Shown in pieces: positions 58,333 through 64,000 of a DNA stretch of 64,000 bases. The translations under genes and the position numbers were made by a program. The notes below the pieces were generated by a model. The model searched no databases, was not told the origin of the DNA, and saw only the letters and a program-made list of their open reading frames with translations. The stretch covers positions 278,623 to 342,622 of the forward strand of contig QNGE01000104.1 of the NCBI GenBank assembly GCA_008508345.1. The letters run 5' to 3'. Within the stretch, counting starts at the first letter, position 1; every line of letters begins with the position of its first letter. This DNA is from Paragonimus westermani. Its lineage: Eukaryota; Platyhelminthes; Trematoda; Plagiorchiida; Troglotrematidae.

Positions 58333-59970
58333 AGTCGATGGATGATAGTGGACTGGAACTAGTAGTGTTTCTCAAAAATAGGAGGGCAGCTTTCTGTTCA
58401 CCTCAACATCAAGGTCCAATCTCTTGATGATTGAAAACACACTGTTGAACGCGATGCAAAAGTATCATTAATTTGCAAGTTCATTGTGTTTACGAGCATC
58501 CATTGTTGGAACAGTTGTGTATGCAGTCTGCTTGAAAATGAACGGAAAATATCAACACTGGGTATTTGTTGAAATCACATTTAGGGCTACTGCTACAAGT
58601 ATATGACGTGAAGACCAAGACTCAAACCAGATTAAACTCAATACTGTTAGCTACAAGAAACTCGATGGTGAAAAGATCAGCTGTGTGAAAACGGAACTTA
58701 TCTTCTAGGGAGAGGTTCCAAGGAGGAATTTCGCTCAAATCTAAAACCGACATGATCCGGCAGTCAAATACAAGTGGCGCCAAAAATTGTCAAACGAGCA
58801 CGAGAAGGTCTCGTTAGTTTTCGAAACTCAGCGATTGAAACAAGGAATGCTAGAAGAAATGTAGGCAAAATTTGAAGGAATATTATTTATACTCCACATG
58901 CACAGTGAAAGAAGACACTTAGATAGAAACTAAACGGAAATGACAAAAACAACTGATTAATAAGAAACAACGTTAGGAAATTATAAACATCAACTTCAGA
59001 TGAACGGGGGCAGTTAAAGATGACTAACAGAAGTGAGGTTAACTGTGCAAAACATGTTTAAAGATGGCTGTCAAGTCTACTCACCACTGCTGGCAGTGCG
59101 GGTTCGCTTGTATATGTCAGATCTTCAGCATACTGACGATATACGCTTGACATATGTCACTGTAACACTAGTTGAACACACATGTGCTTACGTAACAGAA
59201 TTAATTGTGTGATAAATCCGATAAGCGACGAATATCACTTAAAAATGGTCAGGAACCAGTGTCAGCGCTCATCGTAACACGGGAGTTGTAAAAAAAACTA
59301 ACCTACCCAGTTAGTATCGTGAGTCCAGGACCATTGTTTGAAGAAACCATAAACCCGACAACTAGAACGCAACGAATATTTACATACTCATTTTTAGCTA
59401 TGCATGAAGGTACAATGGTTCGGATGATCGTTAAGTTTCAGAGTAATTTAGAGAACGGAAAACTGGTGAATAAGAACAGGCTGATGAAATAAACCAATGA
59501 GCAAAAACAGTAGAAATCCATAGTCAACAAACATGCACATACGGACTGGCTACTGACTACAACAGACATCTCCTAGAATGTTTCCTACCAGTGACAGATG
59601 GCTGTACACTTTTTAATCAGATCTAATTCCACAAAGTAGTCAAAACTATTACAGACTACGATCACTATATTGCAAGGCTGTCGTGCAACTTATTCCAACT
59701 ACCACCAACGGCACTGTACAATGTGCAGCATACGGAATATTCCGCCTGACCAGCGTTGACTATGTATTCCAAATTTAGGTTATCGGTCTCGAAACTAGAA
59801 ATTAACTGGAGACCGATGAGCTGTTGAATTGCATACATAGCCTAATTGACGGATATGCAACGATAATTCGAAAGTGAGCCTATAAGCATCCTCCAAGTGA
59901 ACGAACCATGAATCCAGTTCATAGGGAAGAACCAAACACACATACGCACTTTAAAAGTACCAATAAGTCG
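58333..59970. other. Mostly featureless, one possible reverse transcriptase trace
   Basis: At 59065-59165 the plus strand encodes VYSPLLAVRVRLYMSDLQHT followed by DDIRL. It recalls the catalytic (Y/F)xDD box with the preceding SDLxYADD segment of LINE reverse transcriptases, but has HTDD in place of YADD and no neighbouring motifs. Nothing else is recognisable. Confidence 0.3.
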
Positions 59971-60018
59971 ACTATCGAACGCCTTTTTGAAGTCATTAAT
60001 AATGAGTGTTATGGAATT
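59971..60018 (-). pseudogene. Isolated reverse transcriptase motif A trace
   Basis: On the minus strand TLIINDFKKAFDSRLIGTF matches the motif A core of LINE reverse transcriptases (FxDFKKAFDSV). It lies 3' of another RTE-like fragment (60170-60650) in the same orientation, so it cannot be that fragment's own motif A, which is at about 60500. It may be a second broken LINE, or chance. Confidence 0.35.
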
Positions 60019-60169
60019 AGCTGTGAATTTGCTGTCCTCATATACATCCAGTCAACAACATCACAAGCAACGGTCGACAAGTTTAGGCGGATGATTCGTA
60101 ATGAAAAAGATAGGGATGTTGCCGAACCATTTTTTCAATAACGCCATACACTCTGAAGATGCAAGGTGC

Positions 60170-60650
60170 TATGTCATCTAACCAGGCCAACATGGACTGT
60201 TTGCGGCCAATCAGGATAGTAAGCTGCACAATTAATGTCATTCAGACCAATAACCTGGGGACGCTTCGCCCTGAAATTCCAATAATCTCCACATGTGCAT
60301 GCCAAATCTCATTTGCCACGTATTTGGTTAGACAAATTCGATATTTCCGTCGGACGCCACTTGGGGAGAAAAACGTTCACAATGGCTGTCCATCAATGCG
60401 AATCCTGCATTTACAGCGGGCGTACAATGATGTAAACAGATTGCCAATAAACTAGAATGCCACTATGATGCAGTCGAGCAACTGAATCAAACGATACCTT
60501 CAAGTTCGAAAACACCACTACCTTTGGTTGCGTGTCGGTACCATGGTGTCTGTCACAAGGTGAAGATACGATCGATACATTCAAACCAGATAGGAAACCT
60601 GCCGGTCAACACTGGTTATGACCTCCATTTGGTATGTCAATTCTTCTCAA
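60170..60650 (-). pseudogene. RTE-like LINE reverse transcriptase fragment, decayed
   Basis: Minus-strand translations in shifting frames give AGFLSGLNVSIVSS (usually AGFRPGRGC...), PKVVVFSNLKVSFDSVARLH (motif A, VVVFLDLKxAFDSVDR), NLFTSLYARCKCRIRIDGQ, then SPSGVRRKYRI (motif B, SGVRQGCPLSP) and MLAWLDDIAP (motif C, usually YADDIA). The order and spacing are right for an RTE-type domain. Stops and frameshifts separate nearly every block, and the first catalytic Asp of motif A is Asn (FSN for FLD). It is an old dead copy of a different lineage from the RTE at 51625. Confidence 0.65.
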
Positions 60651-61459
60651 ATCGTCCTTTTTGTGCTTCGGAAACCACCGCAATGGGAGACCCGCGAGTA
60701 GATCGAAGGCGACAGAGACAAAGCACAAAAATCCATTATTGTAACATGATGTACTAACATACATTTTGAAAATAAAAATAGCGAGCACCACTCACGAGGC
60801 ATCAACTCAAGTTTCCATGTGGAACGAAGAAGTGTGGTCAGTACAGACTAGGCCTGCTAAGTCGTATTTAAATTGAAAGCAAGTACATTCTCCACGGAAG
60901 GTGAAGGTCTGTGTATTTCCTGCAGTTTCGTGATTCGTTACATTTTCTGCTACTTCCTTCACGATTCGTATGCCGTACTACTCTTTAGATTTCAACTAAG
61001 TTTTAGTTCACTTACGATTACAGGATTTGAGGGTTCTTGTCAAAAGTTGTCTAGCTTATTACACATATAGCTCGTTTGAACTTCGCATATTGGAACAGTT
61101 TGGAGAGATGAAATCTTCAGTTCAAGTAACAATGAAGAGAAACTTCCAACCGCATTACAGTGGAAAAGGGCTAACAATTGGTGTAACACTCCGGGATAAT
61201 GTAAAGGCAAGATAATCAATGCATATGAGCGAATATCCCCTTGACTAATAGCATAACAGAGAAGCTCTACTTCTGTCAAGACAGATAGGAAACGGCAGGA
61301 CACAAAACAATGGGAGACAATAGAAGACGATAAAAATAGTTGAAGTAAAGGCCACGGTTAGAGAGGAGGAAAACTCACTATTTAATACGACGAGTAACTA
61401 CACAAGATCTCACATATAAGAAGGGTCATACTCATGAAATCTGGTCAATACGATTGTAA
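60651..61459. other. Spacer between LINE fragments with one exon-like stretch
   Basis: At 61024-61200 on the plus strand an acceptor (ACTTACGATTACAG) opens exactly 59 codons, closed by a donor (GATAAT|GTAAAG). The peptide includes VLVKSCLAYYTYSSFELRIL. Both strands are open. Because the stretch sits between decayed LINEs I do not call it a gene. Confidence 0.3.
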
Positions 61460-62645
61460 CATTTGGATGGGACTTCTTGGACATCGATTATCTCATACAA
61501 TGCTCCGAAATGTGGCCGCCAGCAGTGGTTCTGCCTCAGCCAAAACTATGTCCCCATGCGGGCTTCTGCCACCTCTGATAATGGTCTGCGCCAGTCGTTT
61601 ACGATTCCGCTCACAGAGTGTGTTCTTAATGATTTCTGAGTCCGAGCTATTTTTGGCTCAAAATAATGTCCTCCCAACCATGTACCCGTGTTTCGCATCA
61701 GAAGTTCGACACCTCCTATATCGGAAGATCTCCTTAGTATGCGGAACACCTCACCCAACAGGTCCAGAAGTTGAAATCCTTCGTCGAAGCCGCATTTTAA
61801 TCTTTACGAACAACCTGATAAAATCCCATTTTATCCATTCTACTATATTCTTCGCATTGCGTAATCCAGATGCGGCCCAAAGTAAATAGTATACAATGGC
61901 ACTGGAACTTCTATTCTTCTACTTATAACCACCCTTCTCTGCTGTATAAACTCCCCATTTGCACTCCTTGCAGTCCCTAGGCACTGACTGTTGGCTTTAG
62001 AATCAACCTTGGTTTGAATGATTAAGTCCTATATGACCACTTCACTCTTTGGCTCGGTACCATCAGCCTGAGTTGCTGGTACTCGTGAGTGGTTCTCGAC
62101 CTCTTCTCTCATTAAATGCGTGCGTTTAGTCACGTTGAGAAGCAGTTTTTACCCAATGGGCCATTTGTATAGTTTATCCAGATCTAACCATAAGGCTGGA
62201 TGTATGGATCGCCAAACAGGCCATACGAATTTAGAGATCTCGGCAGATCATTTACGAAGATCATAAACATCAGTGGCCATAGAATGAGTTCATAAGAAAC
62301 TGACATACCTCTGGATTGACAGGGTTACTTCTACTCCCATGTATAGCTACCAGGAATGCTTAATTCACGTGAGGAGTCCGAAGGCTTTGCCAAAAGTCCT
62401 CAGCTTCAGAAGTAGCTGACGATTTGCGCATCAACTGACTTTTAGAGGTCCAGATAACGAACTCCGATATGTTCCATTTTTCCTACCCATTTTGTAACCT
62501 GGTTGGGAATACAGGAGACTGGTGGTACGTGATCGGTTCTTCATAAAATAAAGCTCGTACGCAGAACCGACATTGCTATTCATAAGGTGTACCACCATTT
62601 GCTCGCTTCTTGATGCTTCCAGAAAATTCAGTACCACAAGTATGA
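61460..62645 (-). pseudogene. CR1/L2/jockey-type LINE reverse transcriptase, decayed
   Basis: On the minus strand the recognisable blocks run in order: SEQMVVHLMNSNVGSAYELY (position of the HLxxxxLLSxxQHGF segment), KNRSRTTSLL, VRYLDL (motif A, YLDFxKAFD), RQLLLKLRTFG, GLLTxIK, LMFMIFVNDLPRSLNSYGLF (end of motif B, LGPLLFLIFVNDLP), WLDLDKLYKW, LLLNVTK, LYTIYFGPHLDYA (usually LYxxxVRPHLEYA), TGTWLGGHYFEPKIARTQKS (usually RGHxxKL) and SVSGIVNDWRRPLSEVAEAR (usually RVVNxWNxLPxxVVxA). Most motif C sequence is lost and many stops and frameshifts are present. The open 151-codon plus-strand frame at 61434-61889 is an antisense shadow. Confidence 0.85.
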
Positions 62646-64000
62646 GACTCGCTTATATGTCCTCTCTCTGTTGCCTCCCTTGTGAATAAGGACGACGAGG
62701 ATTAGCTTCCGATCCTCTGTCAGACATTATCTCGAGAGATCTGTCGAAACGTCAGCAAGTGATCTGAATCCTAGCCAGTGGTATAAATATAGCCCAACTT
62801 AGTCCATCGGGCTTTGCCGCTTAACCAATCTGAAGTTTGCCGAGGCAGGCCTTGACATCTTGCGTTACCTCCTCGATGTCCATCATCTTCGCAGTGGTTT
62901 CTCCACAGCATTGCTGTTCTCCACATTTATTTCGGTGTCAAAGAAATGGACCTGCTAAAAGAAATCAAACAAAACACCCACATTTTGCTCACAAATCTAC
63001 GAAGTTACAACAATTCCTATATTTAACTGCCGAACCGCTACTCGCAAGGCTGATTCGGATTACATGTAAGAAGATTTCGAGTTACCCTAAGCATCCTCGG
63101 TTAACCTCTCCAGACATCAAAGACGACACTCCTTATGGATCAATCGCGTACCCGTTCTGGGAGCTGGGTACACAAGGTGTGTGTTTAGCTGCTGTCCTGT
63201 GTAAAACATTCCCAGACATTTTGTTTTTCTAATATGAGCCTTCCATGCCTTGCTTCTCCATCATGATAGAGAGTCGTTCCGCGCTAATCACGACAGTAAA
63301 GCAAACACGTTTACAAAAACCGTCAGGCTATTTTAAACGTTATTGAAGCACAGCTCCACGCCCGTTTTCTAAGGTAGCCAATCCACCTTACCCTCAGTTT
63401 TGGCAAGGTTCTGCACGTTCACGTTATGAAGACTTGAAGATACTTCTCTGCGGGCTTCATTCTTTTCATGCTCAGCCTAATCCTAATCATCTCAACGTGG
63501 CTTACATCTTGATTTACCCACTGTCACTGGGGCATTTGGTGATAACTAGTTTTACAATCGCAGCATTCTGACCTAATCTCCAACCTGACAGTCGTTCTGT
63601 ATGGTGGGTTAGCATCTTCGAGTGTAACAACCTCAACAATTTCTCCTCAGCTGAACCGCTTAAAGCACACTCCAGTTCACATCTGATGCATTAAAACCTC
63701 CAAATACAAAAAATACAAACAGCCGATACCCTTACTACGCGGTTTAAAGTTACAGCTTACCACTTGTGTGTTTTGCGTCATGTTCAAAGCGTCCAGTCAC
63801 CAAGCTCACCACCGCTTTCCCATGCGTTCGTCTATTTTGTTTGCTAAAAACAGTAACGTTCTACTTACAAGTCTGGCTTCAACCACGTCTCAGTTGAAAC
63901 TATGCCCAATTTTATCCCATGTTTCCAAAGCTGTATATGCTGGTGGGCATCAAGAACGCTTTATCACATTGCAACATTCTCCTTCGGCTTTACTGCTGTA
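62646..64000. other. Stretch without recognisable genes
   Basis: A 131-codon plus-strand frame (62837-63232) is open but resembles nothing known. On the minus strand an acceptor (GATTTCTTTTAG) near 62950 could open a short terminal exon reading VHFFDTEINVENSNAVEKPL. I place little weight on either. The rest is featureless. Confidence 0.35.

Noticed and set aside
59065..59165. Complete LINE reverse transcriptase around SDLQHTDDIRL
   Set aside because: Only a single motif-like string is visible; the motif A and B regions upstream are not recognisable in any frame.
61434..61889. 151-codon plus-strand open frame, the longest in the window
   Set aside because: It lies antisense to a recognisable CR1/jockey-type reverse transcriptase fragment on the minus strand and has no motifs of its own.
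1..64000. CRISPR arrays, operons, ribosomal RNA or prokaryotic genes
   Set aside because: No regularly spaced direct repeats, no ribosome-binding-site/long-ORF pattern and no rRNA-like sequence were seen; the window is eukaryotic in character.

Overview
The window reads as nuclear DNA of an animal, most likely a parasitic flatworm (trematode-like). It is moderately AT-rich, has no operon-like gene packing and no long open frames, and is dominated by decayed non-LTR retrotransposons. The recognisable families are RTE-type and CR1/L2/jockey-type reverse transcriptases, a tRNA-derived SINE with an embedded hammerhead ribozyme (comparable in kind to the schistosome Sm-alpha element), hAT-like ends and possible Penelope-like remains. 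I recognise no complete cellular gene. The lineage is inferred from repeat types only; no marker gene is present.

Layout. Positions 1-16000 are nearly featureless: short AC/CA repeats, one possible hAT end and a doubtful gypsy integrase fragment. Between about 16.3 and 21.3 kb there are three candidate exons with good splice signals, two on the minus strand and one on the plus strand, ending at stop codons or donors; their products are unrecognised. From 24.9 to 38.6 kb lies a cluster of SINE copies, the best at 33037-33351 with a near-intact hammerhead at 33151-33195 (minus). The same interval holds an inverted repeat (29581-30047 / 31186-31514) whose left arm was split by a SINE fragment with a 10-bp target duplication. 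From 38.6 to 51 kb there are only weak exon candidates; the best is a phase-compatible pair at 46194-46317 and 45696-45909 (minus).

Positions 51.6-58.3 kb are the most structured part. A decayed RTE reverse transcriptase (51625-52936, plus) runs into a giant nested palindrome. Arms 53002-54886 and 55044-56928 are base-for-base mirror images by coordinate (paired positions sum to 109930) around a 157-bp spacer, and each arm contains its own smaller hairpin. Beyond it lie two RTE 3' ends in opposite orientations (57255-57606 minus; 57811-58332 plus), the latter closed by a (GAC)6 tail. Positions 59.9-62.7 kb hold an RTE-like fragment (minus) and a well-recognisable CR1/jockey-type reverse transcriptase fragment (minus).

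All the reverse transcriptase copies carry stops and frameshifts, so none can be an active source. The SINE and the palindrome are the elements most worth follow-up.
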